A stretch of DNA of 64,000 nt from Bacillus suaedaesalsae (GCF_016890225.1 NZ_JAFELM010000045.1:1-64000), one strand, 5' to 3'. Shown: positions 26,446-37,228, counted from the first letter of the stretch. Numbers and translations are program-made. The notes: generated by a model from the sequence alone, not told the origin.

Positions 26446-27291
26446 CTATATATCAATAGTCATATTATCAATTAGTCTTACATTTGTAAACCTTATCGCA
26501 CCGGCAATTAAAACCAATCCACTTAAAGATTGTAAGGGCTTTAAGTCTGGGAAGGTGTAAATTTCAACATAGTCTATAGAAGCACTTGAGTGTTGATTGA
26601 TATATCTTTTCATCTCACTTTGAATTTTCTCACGGTTTTTCTCACCAGCTTTGATCAGCCCTTTTGCAAGCTGTAATGATTGAAAAAGGACAGTTGCATC
26701 TTTTCTTTCCTCTTCTAATAAGTAGACATTTCTAGAGCTTTTAGCTAATCCATCCTCTTCCCTAACCGTTGGAACAGGTACAATTTCAATTGGGAAATTA
26801 AATTGTTCAACTAATGATGTTACAACGGCTACTTGTTGTGCATCTTTCATTCCAAAAAATGCAAAGTGTGGCTGGACAATGTTAAATAGTTTGATTAACA
26901 CAGCAGCAACACCATCAAAGTGTCCCGGTCGATTACTTCCACATAAAACATCAGCTAGACCCTTCACGGTAATGTGAAATGACATCTCCGTTTTATACAT
27001 TTCTCTAACTTCTGGATAAAACAAAAAGTTTACTCCAGCTTGATTTGCTAACCTTTCATCTCTCTCTATATCTCTAGGATATCTGTCAAAATCTTCATTC
27101 GGACCAAACTGAAGTGGATTGACAAAGATACTCATAATGACAATATCTGCTTTCTTTCGTGCTTCTTCAACTAATGTTAAGTGTCCTTCGTGTAAGTAAC
27201 CCATTGTTGGTACAAACCCTATAGTTTGACCGTCTTTTTTCAGTTGTTCAATTTTTTGCTGCATCTCTTTTATCGTCTTAATGATTTCCAC
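26446..27291 (-). CDS. panC: Pantothenate synthetase
   Basis: 281 residues. Joins pantoate and beta-alanine with ATP. Nucleotidyltransferase signatures [35 protein letters not shown] and DAQQVAVV are intact. GTG start overlapping the panB stop (TAGTG), indicating coupled translation. Confidence 0.96.
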   Translation of the reverse strand: MEIIKTIKEMQQKIEQLKKDGQTIGFVPTMGYLHEGHLTLVEEARKKADIVIMSIFVNPLQFGPNEDFDRYPRDIERDERLANQAGVNFLFYPEVREMYKTEMSFHITVKGLADVLCGSNRPGHFDGVAAVLIKLFNIVQPHFAFFGMKDAQQVAVVTSLVEQFNFPIEIVPVPTVREEDGLAKSSRNVYLLEEERKDATVLFQSLQLAKGLIKAGEKNREKIQSEMKRYINQHSSASIDYVEIYTFPDLKPLQSLSGLVLIAGAIRFTNVRLIDNMTIDI

Positions 27292-28127
27292 TATTGTTTT
27301 CCCCCATATAAACTCAATAGCTCTTCTTCTTTCATCGTAAAAGAATGCTCTTCATTCGGGAATGAACTTTGTTTGACTTCATCTATATATTGAATGATCG
27401 CTTGTTTAACAGACGTATTAATATCTGTATATGTCTTAACAAATTTCGGTACTCTATCAACACCAAAATTGACTACATCATGGAATACAAGTACTTGGCC
27501 ATCGACGTTCATTCCCGCACCAATTCCAATTGTAGGGATTGTTAATTCTTTAGAAATTTCCTCAGCTAATTGCTTGGGTACGCATTCTAATACTACCGCA
27601 AATGCACCAGCTTCTTCACATTTCTTCGCATCTTCAATTAATTTTCTAGCACTATCTGCGTCTTTCCCCTGAACTGCATATCCACCTAGTACAGCGACCG
27701 ATTGAGGTTGCAAGCCAAGATGCGCCATTACTGGTATGCCACCTTTTGTTAGGAGTGAAATTAGTTCGATAACTTCTCCGGCACCTTCGAGCTTAAGGGC
27801 GTGTGCACCTGATTCTTGTATCATTCGTTTTGCATTTTGTAATGTATCTTCTTTAGAAATGTGATAGGACATGAATGGCATGTCTGTTACGATAAATGTA
27901 TTTTTAGCTCCTCGTTTTACAGCCTTTGTATGATGAATCATATCGTCTACTGTTACAGGAATTGTATTTTCATATCCGAGCACTACCATTCCTAATGAAT
28001 CACCGACTAAAATCAAATCAATTCCTGCTTCTTCGGCTAATTTCGCAGATGGAAAATCGTAAGCTGTTAACATCGTAATTTTTTCACTGTCACGCTTCAT
28101 TTTAATAAATGTTTTTGTTTGTTTCAT
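27291..28127 (-). CDS. panB: Ketopantoate hydroxymethyltransferase
   Basis: 278 residues. Adds a hydroxymethyl group from 5,10-methylene-THF to 2-oxoisovalerate. Typical [28 protein letters not shown], metal-binding DMPFMSYH and [23 protein letters not shown] ribosome site. Preceded by a structured leader with an intrinsic terminator, so panBCD expression is likely controlled by attenuation. Confidence 0.96.
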   Translation of the reverse strand: MKQTKTFIKMKRDSEKITMLTAYDFPSAKLAEEAGIDLILVGDSLGMVVLGYENTIPVTVDDMIHHTKAVKRGAKNTFIVTDMPFMSYHISKEDTLQNAKRMIQESGAHALKLEGAGEVIELISLLTKGGIPVMAHLGLQPQSVAVLGGYAVQGKDADSARKLIEDAKKCEEAGAFAVVLECVPKQLAEEISKELTIPTIGIGAGMNVDGQVLVFHDVVNFGVDRVPKFVKTYTDINTSVKQAIIQYIDEVKQSSFPNEEHSFTMKEEELLSLYGGKQ

Positions 28128-28173
28128 TTCTTCTCCTCCTTTTTAGAGAGGTAACAAATGAACCAATGTAAAT

Positions 28174-28200
28174 AAAAAAACCCTTCTTATGACAAGAAGG
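28174..28200 (-). terminator. Leader terminator upstream of panB
   Basis: CCTTCTT/AAGAAGG stem followed by GTTTTTTT on the minus strand, 47 bases before the panB start. It is downstream of the Pan-type hairpins and so a candidate attenuator. Confidence 0.75.
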
Positions 28201-28237
28201 ATAATGGACATACTTACACTAAGGTTTCATTCATCCC

Positions 28238-28330
28238 TCTGTCCCAGTCCTCTTCGGATCAAGGCAGAACTATTCAAAATTTTTACTCAAGGAAACATTT
28301 TGCGGTGTAGTTCCAGTTAGGATACTACCC
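28238..28330 (-). ncRNA. Pan-motif RNA, two tandem hairpins in the panB leader
   Basis: On the minus strand two hairpins share the same build. The first (28330-28304) is GG-GTAGT-A-TCC, loop, GGA-ACTAC-A-CC, that is, a stem with one bulged A on each side. The second (28268-28238) is TCTG-CCTTG-A-TCC, loop, GGA-CTGGG-A-CAGA, again with two bulged A and one mismatch. The Pan motif, known from comparative genomics upstream of panB in Bacillus and other groups, is a stem with two conserved bulged A and often occurs in pairs. Its ligand, if any, is unknown. A TATAAT lies about 20 bases upstream of the first hairpin. Confidence 0.75.
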
Positions 28331-28382
28331 AAGTTTCTTTTTTATTATATCAATACATCTATCAATAGGCTATAACTGGTAT

Positions 28383-29378
28383 TTATCGTTCAATTTCAAT
28401 ATCAGCTGAATGAATATAATGGACTGTCCCATGATCATCTTCGAGCATTAAGACCCCATCATCTGTTATACCTTTTGCGTAACCTGTGATGGTTCCTCGT
28501 AATGTACTGGCAATAATCCGTTTTCCAATGCTAATCGCATATGCTTCCCATAAGAGCTTAATAGGATAAAAGCCATTTGAAAGAAATTGTTCGTACAATT
28601 TTTCTAATTTCATAAGTACTGCTTGAATTAGCTCTGCACGATTTAATGTTGAACCATTTTCAATTCGAAGCGAAGTCGCTTTTTCTCGTAACTCTTCAGG
28701 GAAATCTTCCACACTTTGATTTACATTTATTCCAATCCCAATAATAATTGCATTTATTCGATCAGACTCAGCTTGCATTTCTGTTAATATACCTACAGTT
28801 TTTTTTCCATTGATTAAAATATCATTCGGCCACTTAATCTCTGGTTCTAGCTCTGTCATATCCTCAATCGCTTGTGCAACAGCTACAGCAGCGAGCAAAG
28901 TTAGGCCAGGTGCTTGTCCAAGTGGAATTCTCGGTCTTAGTATCGTACTCATCCATACACCTGAGAATTTTGGGGAATGCCATGTGCGATCTAGCCTTCC
29001 TCTTCCTGATAACTGCTCATCCGCTACTACAATTGTTCCTTCAGGTACATTATCGTAGGAAAGCCTATGGGCAATTTTTTGTGTAGATTCAACTGTCTCC
29101 TCATAGTGTATCGTTCTGCCAATATATTTCGTTGCTAATCCAAGTTGAATTTCATTAGACGTAACTTTCTCTGGCTTCATCATGATTCGATACCCTTTAC
29201 GTCTAACTGCTTCAAGTTCATATCCTTCTTTTCTTAGATCCTCGATGTGCTTCCAAATAGCGGTTCTCGAACAGCCAATCGCTTCACTAAGCTTTTGACC
29301 GGAAACGAACTCCCCCTGTGCTTGTGTAAATACTTCTAATAGTTTCTCCCTTAAAGCCGATTGCACTGAAGTAGCCAC
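28383..29378 (-). CDS. birA: Biotin-protein ligase / biotin repressor BirA
   Basis: 331 residues. N-terminal HTH (SGQKLSEAIGCSRTAIWKHIEDL), so it should also repress biotin genes, followed by a biotin ligase domain with ADEQLSGRGRLDRTWHSPKFSG and KWPNDILINGKK, and a C-terminal SH3-like part. Its start overlaps the end of cca by 28 bases. Confidence 0.95.
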   Translation of the reverse strand: MATSVQSALREKLLEVFTQAQGEFVSGQKLSEAIGCSRTAIWKHIEDLRKEGYELEAVRRKGYRIMMKPEKVTSNEIQLGLATKYIGRTIHYEETVESTQKIAHRLSYDNVPEGTIVVADEQLSGRGRLDRTWHSPKFSGVWMSTILRPRIPLGQAPGLTLLAAVAVAQAIEDMTELEPEIKWPNDILINGKKTVGILTEMQAESDRINAIIIGIGINVNQSVEDFPEELREKATSLRIENGSTLNRAELIQAVLMKLEKLYEQFLSNGFYPIKLLWEAYAISIGKRIIASTLRGTITGYAKGITDDGVLMLEDDHGTVHYIHSADIEIER

Positions 29379-30547
29379 TCCTTTATGTGTTCTTGCTTAT
29401 TTTCTAGCTTACCATTTACGATTTCTTTCTCTATCTCATGTAGCGTTTTAGCTACCCATGGTCCTGGATTTTTCTTTCCCCATTCAATTATATCTCTTCC
29501 ACTAATCACTAATTCCGTTCTTGAAGAGATTGGCAGCATATCAAACTGTCTCTTAACGTTTTGAACATGATCAGGAATTGAGTTCCCTAAAATTATGCTA
29601 TTAACACGCTCTATTAAGATGCTAACTTCCTTACCATTCTCATATAAGGAGAATGGTTTCCACCCTATAGATTGAATTTCTTTAACACCATCCACGATAA
29701 CCGCTGTTTCTTTCATAACTTTCGTAGGAAGCTTCCACGGCTGCAAAAATGTAAATGTATCCCTTACTTCAAGTAATAAACAAACTAGCGCCCACAGCTC
29801 AGATCTTGTTTGTAAGGAAGAGTAGCTTAACTCTGGCCACTTTAATAATTTCTCTTTCTTTTCTTCCAAGTTTGGTAGGTATATATCCAAGCCTGTTGCA
29901 ACAAGTGATTGAATGGCTTGGTGACATGATTTACCTTTTATCAGTTTTTCAAATTCAACTGTTATACGTTCAACGGAAACATGCTGAAGTAACGCAGCAT
30001 GTTTCGTAATGGCTTGATGGGTCCTCGTCTCAATTTGAAATGTTAACTGACTTTGAAAACGAAGTGCTCTCATCATCCGTAAAGCATCCTCATTAAATCG
30101 TTCATCGGCTTCACCAACAGTTTGAATCGACTTCTCCTCAATCGCTTTTTGACCTTCGAACAGATCAATAATTTTACCAGTACGATTCATCGCGATCGCA
30201 TTCATCGTGAAGTCCCGGCGCATCAAATCTTCCTTTAAAGAACTAACAAACTTTACAAGACTTGGTCTTCTATAATCTAAATAGTCCTCTTCTTTTCGAA
30301 AGGTCGTTACTTCATAAGATTCACCATCTTGTATGACTACTACGGTACCGTGCTGCAAGCCAACAGGCACAGTCTTCTCAAAGAGGTTTATAACGTCATT
30401 GGGCAATGCTGAAGTAGCGATATCAATATCACCAATCGGACGATTTAAAAGGTAATCTCTAATAGAGCCTCCGACAAAATATGCCTCAAAGCCATGATCC
30501 TCGAGTCTTTTTATAATATTGCCAGCTTTCAAGAACATTGTATTCAC
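29351..30547 (-). CDS. cca: CCA tRNA nucleotidyltransferase
   Basis: About 398 residues. Adds or repairs the CCA end of tRNAs. Class II nucleotidyltransferase motif GGSIRDYLLNRPIGDIDIAT and RRDFTMNAIAMN, with the template region EDALRMMRALRF. The GTG at 30547 gives MNTMFLKAGNIIKRL, in line with relatives; GTG at 30571 and ATG at 30538 are alternatives. The 5' end lies next to or overlaps bshA. Confidence 0.92.
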   Translation of the reverse strand: MNTMFLKAGNIIKRLEDHGFEAYFVGGSIRDYLLNRPIGDIDIATSALPNDVINLFEKTVPVGLQHGTVVVIQDGESYEVTTFRKEEDYLDYRRPSLVKFVSSLKEDLMRRDFTMNAIAMNRTGKIIDLFEGQKAIEEKSIQTVGEADERFNEDALRMMRALRFQSQLTFQIETRTHQAITKHAALLQHVSVERITVEFEKLIKGKSCHQAIQSLVATGLDIYLPNLEEKKEKLLKWPELSYSSLQTRSELWALVCLLLEVRDTFTFLQPWKLPTKVMKETAVIVDGVKEIQSIGWKPFSLYENGKEVSILIERVNSIILGNSIPDHVQNVKRQFDMLPISSRTELVISGRDIIEWGKKNPGPWVAKTLHEIEKEIVNGKLENKQEHIKEWLLQCNRL

Positions 30548-30563
30548 GTGAGCAACACTTCCC

Positions 30564-31691
30564 TTAAACACCTAAGGTATCATAGTATAACTGTTCATAT
30601 TGACTAACAATATTCGATGAATCAAATACTTCCTTAACTCGTATAAAAGAATTTTTCACCATTTTCTCATGTAACATAGTATCGGATAAAAGCATAATAG
30701 ATTTATCTGAAATTTCATCTATATTACCTAACTCACATAAAAAACCGGTTTCACCGTCAACAATTACTTCTGGAATTCCGCCTACTCGTGTTCCAATACA
30801 AGGAACCCCACAAGCCATTGCTTCTAGAAGAACGAGTCCAAAGCTCTCCTTCTCAGACAGCAAAAGTTTTAAGTCACTAATTGAATATAGTTCTTCTAGA
30901 TTATCTTGTTTGCCTAAAAACAACACTTTATCAATTAAATTGTTCTCTCGAACTAATTTATTGACTACAGTCACTTCTGGTCCATCGCCAACTAATAAAA
31001 GTTTTGATGGAATTTGCTCTTGAATTTTCTCAAATACTGATATAACGTCCGGAACACGTTTTACTTGTCTAAAATTAGAAATATGTATAATAACTTTTTC
31101 ATCAGGTTGTATTCCATACGATGACCTTAAATTGAATGTATCCTTTTTATGATATACTCTTTCATCAATAAAATTGTATACTGGCACAATTTGTTTATTG
31201 GGTTCTAACAGCTCATACGTCTGTTCAATCAGCTGATTTGATACAGCAGTAACTGCGTCAGATTTTTCAATTCCAAACCGAATCAATTCATTCATGGAAG
31301 GATCATAGCCTAAAACGGTTATATCTGTGCCATGTAAGGTTGTTACAATCTTCACGTCTCGTTTAGCCATTTGACTAGCTAATACAGCACACACTGCATG
31401 TGGGACCGCGTAGTGAACATGTAATAAGTCTAGTTCTTCCCTATCAATTACCTCTGCCATTTTACTCGCTAAAGCCAAATCATACGGTGGGTATTGAAAA
31501 ACAGAATAATGGTTCACTTGAACTTCATGATAATAAATGTTGCAAAAAACTTTATTCAGCCTAAACGGTAAACTTGATGAAATAAAGTGAATTTCATGAC
31601 CTTTTTCTGCAAGTAATTTCCCTAGTTCTGTTGCTATAACACCAGATCCCCCGACTGTTGGATAACACGTGATACCAATTTTGAGTTTCAT
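30564..31691 (-). CDS. bshA: N-acetyl-alpha-D-glucosaminyl L-malate synthase (bacillithiol)
   Basis: 375 residues, GT-B glycosyltransferase family 4. First step of bacillithiol synthesis: joins UDP-GlcNAc and L-malate. Seen: [40 protein letters not shown] and the nucleotide-sugar site [28 protein letters not shown]. Overlaps bshB1 by four bases (ATGA). Confidence 0.95.
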   Translation of the reverse strand: MKLKIGITCYPTVGGSGVIATELGKLLAEKGHEIHFISSSLPFRLNKVFCNIYYHEVQVNHYSVFQYPPYDLALASKMAEVIDREELDLLHVHYAVPHAVCAVLASQMAKRDVKIVTTLHGTDITVLGYDPSMNELIRFGIEKSDAVTAVSNQLIEQTYELLEPNKQIVPVYNFIDERVYHKKDTFNLRSSYGIQPDEKVIIHISNFRQVKRVPDVISVFEKIQEQIPSKLLLVGDGPEVTVVNKLVRENNLIDKVLFLGKQDNLEELYSISDLKLLLSEKESFGLVLLEAMACGVPCIGTRVGGIPEVIVDGETGFLCELGNIDEISDKSIMLLSDTMLHEKMVKNSFIRVKEVFDSSNIVSQYEQLYYDTLGV

Positions 31692-32422
31692 CGTTTCTCC
31701 CCTAACAAACCCTCTCCAAGTAGGATTGGTTTTTTACTAATAAAGCCTTCAGCAAATTCGACTCCTACTTCACTTCCGAATAGTCTCTCACGATTTTTCA
31801 CTAACTCGACATACCCATTTACTAATGGAGTATCAACACTATATGTCGTTTTAGTAAATTGGCTTTTATACGCCTCAAGCGAATGTATTTTCTCTATAAT
31901 CGTTTCGCTTATGTCAATCATAAATGTAGACTTATGGAAGCCATTAATAAAATAATAAAACACATTTGAAACTTTGTGCGCAGGTAATTGTTCGTCCACT
32001 TGATAATTTTTAATACCCGCTGAAAAAACCGCTTGCTCTACTATACTCGTACAGTTTCCGTGATCTGGATGGCGGTCAATTTCATACGGTGTAAAAATAT
32101 ATGTAGGTTTGTATTTTCTTATGACATATGAAACTTTACGTATATATTCTTGCTGAAGAAATAAGCCACGATCTGGAAATTGTAAATTTTCTCGGATTGA
32201 AACACCTAATATACTAGCTGCATTCTTTGCTTCTTCATACCGTAATAAAGTAGTACCATTTGAAGATAGTTCAGCCTTTGTTAAATCACAAATACCAATT
32301 CTCCAGCCATTCTTTGTATACTTTGCAATCGTCCCCGCCATCCCAATCTCTACATCATCTGCATGTGCACCAAACGCAAGTATATCGAGTTGATGATTAT
32401 TTATTTTCTGACTTTCGGTCAT
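31688..32422 (-). CDS. bshB1: Bacillithiol deacetylase BshB1
   Basis: 244 residues from the ATG at 32422 after GGAGG. PIG-L family zinc deacetylase: [16 protein letters not shown] and the metal ligand His in DRHPDHGNC. Second step of bacillithiol synthesis, acting on GlcNAc-malate. Its start overlaps the end of mgsA by 26 bases. Confidence 0.94.
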   Translation of the reverse strand: MTESQKINNHQLDILAFGAHADDVEIGMAGTIAKYTKNGWRIGICDLTKAELSSNGTTLLRYEEAKNAASILGVSIRENLQFPDRGLFLQQEYIRKVSYVIRKYKPTYIFTPYEIDRHPDHGNCTSIVEQAVFSAGIKNYQVDEQLPAHKVSNVFYYFINGFHKSTFMIDISETIIEKIHSLEAYKSQFTKTTYSVDTPLVNGYVELVKNRERLFGSEVGVEFAEGFISKKPILLGEGLLGEKR

Positions 32423-32813
32423 GGATAATATTCCTCCACTTAAGGTCACCACGTTCTAATCCATGGATAAGAATCTCTGCTGTTCCCATATTTGTTGCTA
32501 GTGGGATGCTATATACATCACAAAGCCTTACTAACGCTGTTACATCTGGCTCATGAGGTTGTGGAGTTAATGGATCTCTAAAGAAGAAAACCGCATCCAT
32601 TTCATTTTTGGCAATCAACGCGCCTATTTCTTGGTCTCCACCCAGGGGACCAGATTGAAATCTGGTAATGGTTAAACCCGTTGCTTCCATAATTCTTAAA
32701 CCTGTAGTGCCTGTTGCAAATAATTCATGATCTTCAAAAACTCCTTTATACGCAGTTGCAAACTGGATGAGATCATCTTTTTTATTGTCATGTGCAATTA
32801 GAGCAATCTTCAT
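32397..32813 (-). CDS. mgsA: Methylglyoxal synthase
   Basis: 138 residues. Converts dihydroxyacetone phosphate to methylglyoxal and phosphate. Recognised by [24 protein letters not shown] and [20 protein letters not shown] with the catalytic Asp. Placing it directly before bacillithiol genes makes sense, since bacillithiol is used to detoxify methylglyoxal (inference). Confidence 0.95.
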   Translation of the reverse strand: MKIALIAHDNKKDDLIQFATAYKGVFEDHELFATGTTGLRIMEATGLTITRFQSGPLGGDQEIGALIAKNEMDAVFFFRDPLTPQPHEPDVTALVRLCDVYSIPLATNMGTAEILIHGLERGDLKWRNIIHDRKSENK

Positions 32814-32825
32814 TTGTTTAGTCCT

Positions 32826-33626
32826 CTATTCCATAATATTTTCCAGTCCATATACTAATAAATCAATTTTCATTACTGTTTCAACAGCAAGCCTGACTCC
32901 AGACATAAATGACGCCCGGTTATACGAGTCGTGTCTTATAGTTAGTGCTTGTCCGTCTCCTCCAAACAAAACCTCTTGATGAGCAATTAAACCAGGCAGA
33001 CGAACACTATGAAGTCGAATTCCATCATAGTCAGCACCTCTTGCACCTTTAATATGTTCTACTTCTTCTGGATGCCCTTGCTTCTTTGATTCTCTCACAG
33101 CAGCAATCATCTCTGCTGTTTTTATGCCCGTTCCACTCGGTGCATCAAGCTTTTGATCATGGTGAAGCTCGATAATTTCAACATCCTGAAAATACTTGGC
33201 TGCCATTTGAGAGAATTTCATCATTAAAACAGCACCAATTGCAAAGTTTGGCGCAATGATTGCTCCAATTCCTTTATCCTCGGCTATTTGTTGTAATTCT
33301 TCAAGATCTTCGCTAGTAAATCCAGTTGTTCCTACTACTGGCCTTACCCCGTAATCTAATGCTAATTTTGTATGTCTTCTCCCAATTTCCGGTGTCGTTA
33401 AATCAACAAGTACATCAGGCATTTCCTTTTGCATGCACTCTTCAATATCAGTATAAATCTTTGCATCTATATTTGGTAATCCTTCGACTTCTGATATCAT
33501 TTTACCACCGTTTACTCGATCAATTGCTCCTACCAACTGAAAGTGTGGTGTATTATGTATAAGTTGAAGTGCTTCTCTTCCCATTCTGCCTCTTGGTCCT
33601 GCAAGTACTATTTTAATTGTCATCAT
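32826..33626 (-). CDS. dapB: 4-hydroxy-tetrahydrodipicolinate reductase
   Basis: 266 residues. Step in lysine, diaminopimelate and dipicolinate synthesis. N-terminal NAD(P) fold [11 protein letters not shown] and catalytic [14 protein letters not shown]. First of two ATG codons is seven bases after GGAG. In line with ypjD upstream and mgsA downstream. Confidence 0.96.
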   Translation of the reverse strand: MMTIKIVLAGPRGRMGREALQLIHNTPHFQLVGAIDRVNGGKMISEVEGLPNIDAKIYTDIEECMQKEMPDVLVDLTTPEIGRRHTKLALDYGVRPVVGTTGFTSEDLEELQQIAEDKGIGAIIAPNFAIGAVLMMKFSQMAAKYFQDVEIIELHHDQKLDAPSGTGIKTAEMIAAVRESKKQGHPEEVEHIKGARGADYDGIRLHSVRLPGLIAHQEVLFGGDGQALTIRHDSYNRASFMSGVRLAVETVMKIDLLVYGLENIME

Positions 33627-33639
33627 CTTTACACTCCTA

Positions 33640-33966
33640 TTATTCGTCTATTTTAGTCCAACGGTCTTTATCACGGGTTTTGAATTTATTCATGACGAGA
33701 TTATGTGATTCCTCTAAATCAATATTTAATGAATTTGCTAAACAAGTTAATACAAATAGCATATCTCCAATTTCTTGCTCCATCGATTTATCTTCTTCAG
33801 AAGACTTCTTTGGTTTCTCTCCATAGTAATGATTCACTTCACGAGCTAATTCACCGAGCTCCTCTGTTAACCGTGCAAGCATTGCTAAGGGACTAAAATA
33901 CCCTTCTTTAAATTGTCCTATATAAGCATCTACTTCTTTTTGAATTTCTTGCAATGATTTAGTCAT
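33640..33966 (-). CDS. ypjD: MazG-like nucleotide pyrophosphohydrolase YpjD
   Basis: 108 residues, all-helical. The metal-binding signature [10 protein letters not shown] and [18 protein letters not shown] is that of MazG-type dNTP pyrophosphatases, here the short form. First gene of the ypjD-dapB-mgsA-bshB1-bshA-cca-birA cluster. Confidence 0.9.
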   Translation of the reverse strand: MTKSLQEIQKEVDAYIGQFKEGYFSPLAMLARLTEELGELAREVNHYYGEKPKKSSEEDKSMEQEIGDMLFVLTCLANSLNIDLEESHNLVMNKFKTRDKDRWTKIDE

Positions 33967-34123
33967 GTAAGCTCACCTCTTATTTTTCTTCTTCCATGTT
34001 AGCTAAAATAGCGTAGTTTGACAAATATTATAATTAAGTAACAAAGTTAATTGTTCATATTTTCAACATCGGATATAATTGGAAATTGTGAGTGTAAACT
34101 TTACAAGAACAGGGGGACAAAAT

Positions 34124-34993
34124 TTGTTTGCAAACATTAGAATCATTAATATCTTCTTTATTTTACTAGGAGCCGGTATCTTTTCCTTTGGTCTCGTTAA
34201 TTTTAATATGCAATTTCACCTAGCTGAAGGTGGTTTTACAGGGATCACGCTATTACTATTTTTTCTATTTAAATTTGATCCAGCCATTACAAATTTATTG
34301 TTAAATATTCCTTTATTTTTTGTAGGATGGAAAATTCTCGGTCGAACTTCCTTCATCTATACAATAATTGGAACATTTAGTGTTTCAGGGTTTTTATGGA
34401 TTTTTCAACGGTACCCAGTGAGTCTTGAATTGGAAAATGATTTATTACTCGTTGCTCTGTTTGCAGGATTGTGTATCGGAGTTGGTCTGGGTATTATTTT
34501 CCGATATGGTGGTACTACAGGAGGCGTTGATATTATTGCACGCCTATCACATAAATATCTTGGGTGGAGTATGGGAAAGACAATGTTTTTATTTGATATA
34601 TTTGTCATTTCTTTATCTGTCCTTACATATTTATCACTTCAAAAAGGTATGTATACGTTAGTTGCTGTTTTTGTAGGTGCTAAGCTTATTGACTTTATGC
34701 AAGAAGGTGCATATTCCGGTAAAGGTGCGATGATCATCTCAGAGAAAAATGAAGAAATTGCAGAAAAGATTTTAAAAGAGATGGAACGTGGTGTGACAAT
34801 ACTAAAAGGTATGGGTTCATATTCAAAGCTAGATAAGGAAGTATTATACTGCGTAGTAGGCCGTAATGAAATTGTGAAGTTAAAGAATATCATAACAGTT
34901 GTAGATCCTCATGCATTCGTTTCAGTATTAGATGTGCATGACGTACTAGGTGAAGGTTTTACACTAGATGAGAATAAAAAACCACTACAATAA
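34124..34993 (+). CDS. ypjC: YitT-family membrane protein with DUF2179 (YpjC)
   Basis: 290 residues from a TTG at 34124 with GGGGGA six bases upstream; the frame is open further upstream without a ribosome site. Five or six membrane helices with AEGGFTGITLLLFFLF and IIFRYGGTTGGVDIIARL, then a soluble C-terminal DUF2179 domain (GAMIISEKNEEIAEKIL...). Divergent from ypjD and matches B. subtilis ypjC. Function unknown. Confidence 0.85.
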   Translation: MFANIRIINIFFILLGAGIFSFGLVNFNMQFHLAEGGFTGITLLLFFLFKFDPAITNLLLNIPLFFVGWKILGRTSFIYTIIGTFSVSGFLWIFQRYPVSLELENDLLLVALFAGLCIGVGLGIIFRYGGTTGGVDIIARLSHKYLGWSMGKTMFLFDIFVISLSVLTYLSLQKGMYTLVAVFVGAKLIDFMQEGAYSGKGAMIISEKNEEIAEKILKEMERGVTILKGMGSYSKLDKEVLYCVVGRNEIVKLKNIITVVDPHAFVSVLDVHDVLGEGFTLDENKKPLQ

Positions 34994-35027
34994 CAAAAAC
35001 CTACTTGGGTAACCGAGTAGGTTTTTG
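34994..35027. terminator. Convergent terminator
   Basis: CAAAAACCTACT/AGTAGGTTTTTG stem between ypjC and the facing protease gene; functional in both directions. Confidence 0.85.
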
Positions 35028-35030
35028 TTG

Positions 35031-35705
35031 TTACTCTTCGCTTGTCATACCTGTATAGATAAGTACCAATCTTACTAATTCAAGTACGGCAACTAACGCA
35101 GCGGCTACATATGTTAACGCAGCAGCGTTTAGTACTTTTCTTGTTTCACGCTCTTCATCATTTCGAATGATACCAGCAGAAACAATTTCATTCATTGCAC
35201 GGTTTGAAGCATCAAATTCAACTGGAAGAGTTACAAGTTGGAACAATACAGCAGCAGACATAAAAGCGATACCTAGAAGAACCAATCCACTCATACTTGC
35301 AAAAAATCCGATTAATATCAGGATCCATGAAAAATTTGAGCCAATGTTTGCTACAGGAACTAATGCATGTCTGAATCTCAAGAACGCATAATCCTGCTGG
35401 TCTTGAATTGCATGCCCAACTTCGTGAGCAGCTACCGCAGCCCCTGCAATTGAATTACCATAATAATTGTCAGTTGATAATCTTACTGTTTTAGAGCGTG
35501 GATCATAGTGGTCTGTTAAAACTCCACGAGTTTCTTCTACACCTACATGATATAGCCCGTTATCATCAAGAATTTTTCTTGCAACCTGTGCACCAGTCAT
35601 ACCAGATGAAGCTGCAACTTTAGAATATTTCTTATATGCGCTCTTCACCTTCATTTGTGCTAATAAAGGGATTGCAATAATAAGAACAAAATAAATTAGG
35701 AACAT
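35031..35705 (-). CDS. YugP-like membrane zinc metallopeptidase
   Basis: 224 residues from the ATG at 35705 after AAGGAAGGAAAG. An N-terminal membrane helix, then the HExxH zinc site in AAHEVGHAIQDQQDY, followed by two or three membrane helices. It matches the YugP-type neutral zinc metallopeptidase family. In B. subtilis yugP is elsewhere; here it lies between ypjC and ypjB. Substrate unknown. Confidence 0.85.
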   Translation of the reverse strand: MFLIYFVLIIAIPLLAQMKVKSAYKKYSKVAASSGMTGAQVARKILDDNGLYHVGVEETRGVLTDHYDPRSKTVRLSTDNYYGNSIAGAAVAAHEVGHAIQDQQDYAFLRFRHALVPVANIGSNFSWILILIGFFASMSGLVLLGIAFMSAAVLFQLVTLPVEFDASNRAMNEIVSAGIIRNDEERETRKVLNAAALTYVAAALVAVLELVRLVLIYTGMTSEE

Positions 35706-35769
35706 GACTTTCCTTCCTTCCATTGAAACGTTTTACATACCTTTATTGTAAGCAAGGTATGATAGCGTG

Positions 35770-36579
35770 TCAATCATTTAGTCTTCGTTTAGCAGCTTGC
35801 TTTTCCTTGTCACCTTTATACTTTCTCCACCCAACGTAAGATAATGTAAGCACGATGATACTTCCTGTAGAAATCATCACCCAAATAAGAGATGGGTCAG
35901 CATCATCTTCCTTCATTTGTTTAAACATCTTAATTAGTTCTTCTTCCATCGTTTCCATATGTTCCATACGAGAATCATTTTTCAAGAACTCATCACGATA
36001 CTCATCTAAAAACGTGACAAAGCTATCGATTTTTTCAGATTGTGTTACTTCTAAATCTAACAAAATACTTGGATGAATGACTTCATACTTTGTAATAAAT
36101 TGATTTAAACGTATTTGAAACGCTTCATTATCCTGAATTTTGACTGACTCCTTCATCGATTGAAAAGTCGTCATGACCGAATACTCCATCTCCGCCCATA
36201 ACGGCTGATATTCAGAGTTTACAGCGTCAACAACTAAACGAAATTTCGTTACAGCTTGAACACGCTCTTCATGAGAAGCCGATGTAGAAGTTAGGGCTAA
36301 TTTTGCATCTTCATATGTAGTTGTAATCAACCTTATTTCATCCATTGAAAAAGACTTTTCTTGTATGATTTCATTGGAGAATTTATCGGAAAAATAAGAA
36401 AGAAGTTTTTTAGCTTCTTCATACTTTTGATGTTTCACTAGTTGTAAAGCTTGGTCTGAGATACTATCAAGCTTCTTCCAATTATCTGTATGTTGTGAAG
36501 TATGATCCGAGTATCCAAATAAAGGTTTTACACATAATAGAACAATTGTTAATACTATGATCCATCTAATTCTACTCAT
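35770..36579 (-). CDS. ypjB: Sporulation protein YpjB
   Basis: 269 residues: N-terminal signal/anchor (WIIVLTIVLLCVKPLFGY), a long helical external part, and a C-terminal membrane helix (LIWVMISTGSIIVLTLSYVGW) with a basic end. This is the YpjB family, linked to sporulation in Bacillus. GGGGAGGG ribosome site. In the pair ypjA-ypjB after qcrC. Confidence 0.85.
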   Translation of the reverse strand: MSRIRWIIVLTIVLLCVKPLFGYSDHTSQHTDNWKKLDSISDQALQLVKHQKYEEAKKLLSYFSDKFSNEIIQEKSFSMDEIRLITTTYEDAKLALTSTSASHEERVQAVTKFRLVVDAVNSEYQPLWAEMEYSVMTTFQSMKESVKIQDNEAFQIRLNQFITKYEVIHPSILLDLEVTQSEKIDSFVTFLDEYRDEFLKNDSRMEHMETMEEELIKMFKQMKEDDADPSLIWVMISTGSIIVLTLSYVGWRKYKGDKEKQAAKRRLND

Positions 36580-36637
36580 ACTTGTCCCTCCCCTATTACT
36601 ACTAAAGTGTATGAATAGGTGGACAAGAGTAGACCAT

Positions 36638-37228
36638 TTACAAACTTAATTGTGTTCTATTTTTTCGAACACACAGTATGTAAGTAATAAAAAGTGAAAC
36701 AACACTTAACCAAAACGTAAAATAGCCAATATACGGAATATATTCATCTAAGCTGTATCTAGGGAACATAAAGAAAACGTAATCGATGATATCATTATGT
36801 AACGTCCAAAGAGCTACAAGAAGTAAATGCCACCATTTTATTCGATAATACGGAGAAAACAATAACCCCTGTATAGCCATTGCTCCATGAGAGAAAATTA
36901 ACATATACCCTTCCCATGGAAGATAACCACGTACATTTAGCACCATTAGATTCATTACAATTGCCCATACTCCATACTTAAATAAAGTCACAATTGCCAA
37001 TGCTTCCAAAAGTGGCCAATTCTTTTTCTTAAGGAACGCAAGTAAAACAAAAACAAAAAACAAACTAGCTGTAGGACTATCCGGAACGAAAATCAGGAAA
37101 ATCGGTGGTGTATCAGCGAGCTGAAATCTGTACCAATAGTAGCCGTATACCGTTCCTGCTAGGTTTACGAAAAGTAATATCCATAACATCCATCTTTGAA
37201 TTAACAGGTGCTGAAAAATTCTAAGCAA
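36638..37228 (-). CDS. ypjA: YpjA, DUF1405 membrane protein
   Basis: 196 residues with about six membrane helices. TTG start eight bases after GGAGGG. WEGYMLIFSHGAMAIQGLLF and LHNDIIDYVFFMFPRY match DUF1405, located after qcrC as in B. subtilis. Function unknown. Confidence 0.85.
   Translation of the reverse strand: MLRIFQHLLIQRWMLWILLFVNLAGTVYGYYWYRFQLADTPPIFLIFVPDSPTASLFFVFVLLAFLKKKNWPLLEALAIVTLFKYGVWAIVMNLMVLNVRGYLPWEGYMLIFSHGAMAIQGLLFSPYYRIKWWHLLLVALWTLHNDIIDYVFFMFPRYSLDEYIPYIGYFTFWLSVVSLFITYILCVRKNRTQLSL

Noticed and set aside
27394-27672. 92-residue plus-strand ORF opposite panB
   Set aside because: Shadow of a highly conserved gene; no ribosome site or independent signal.
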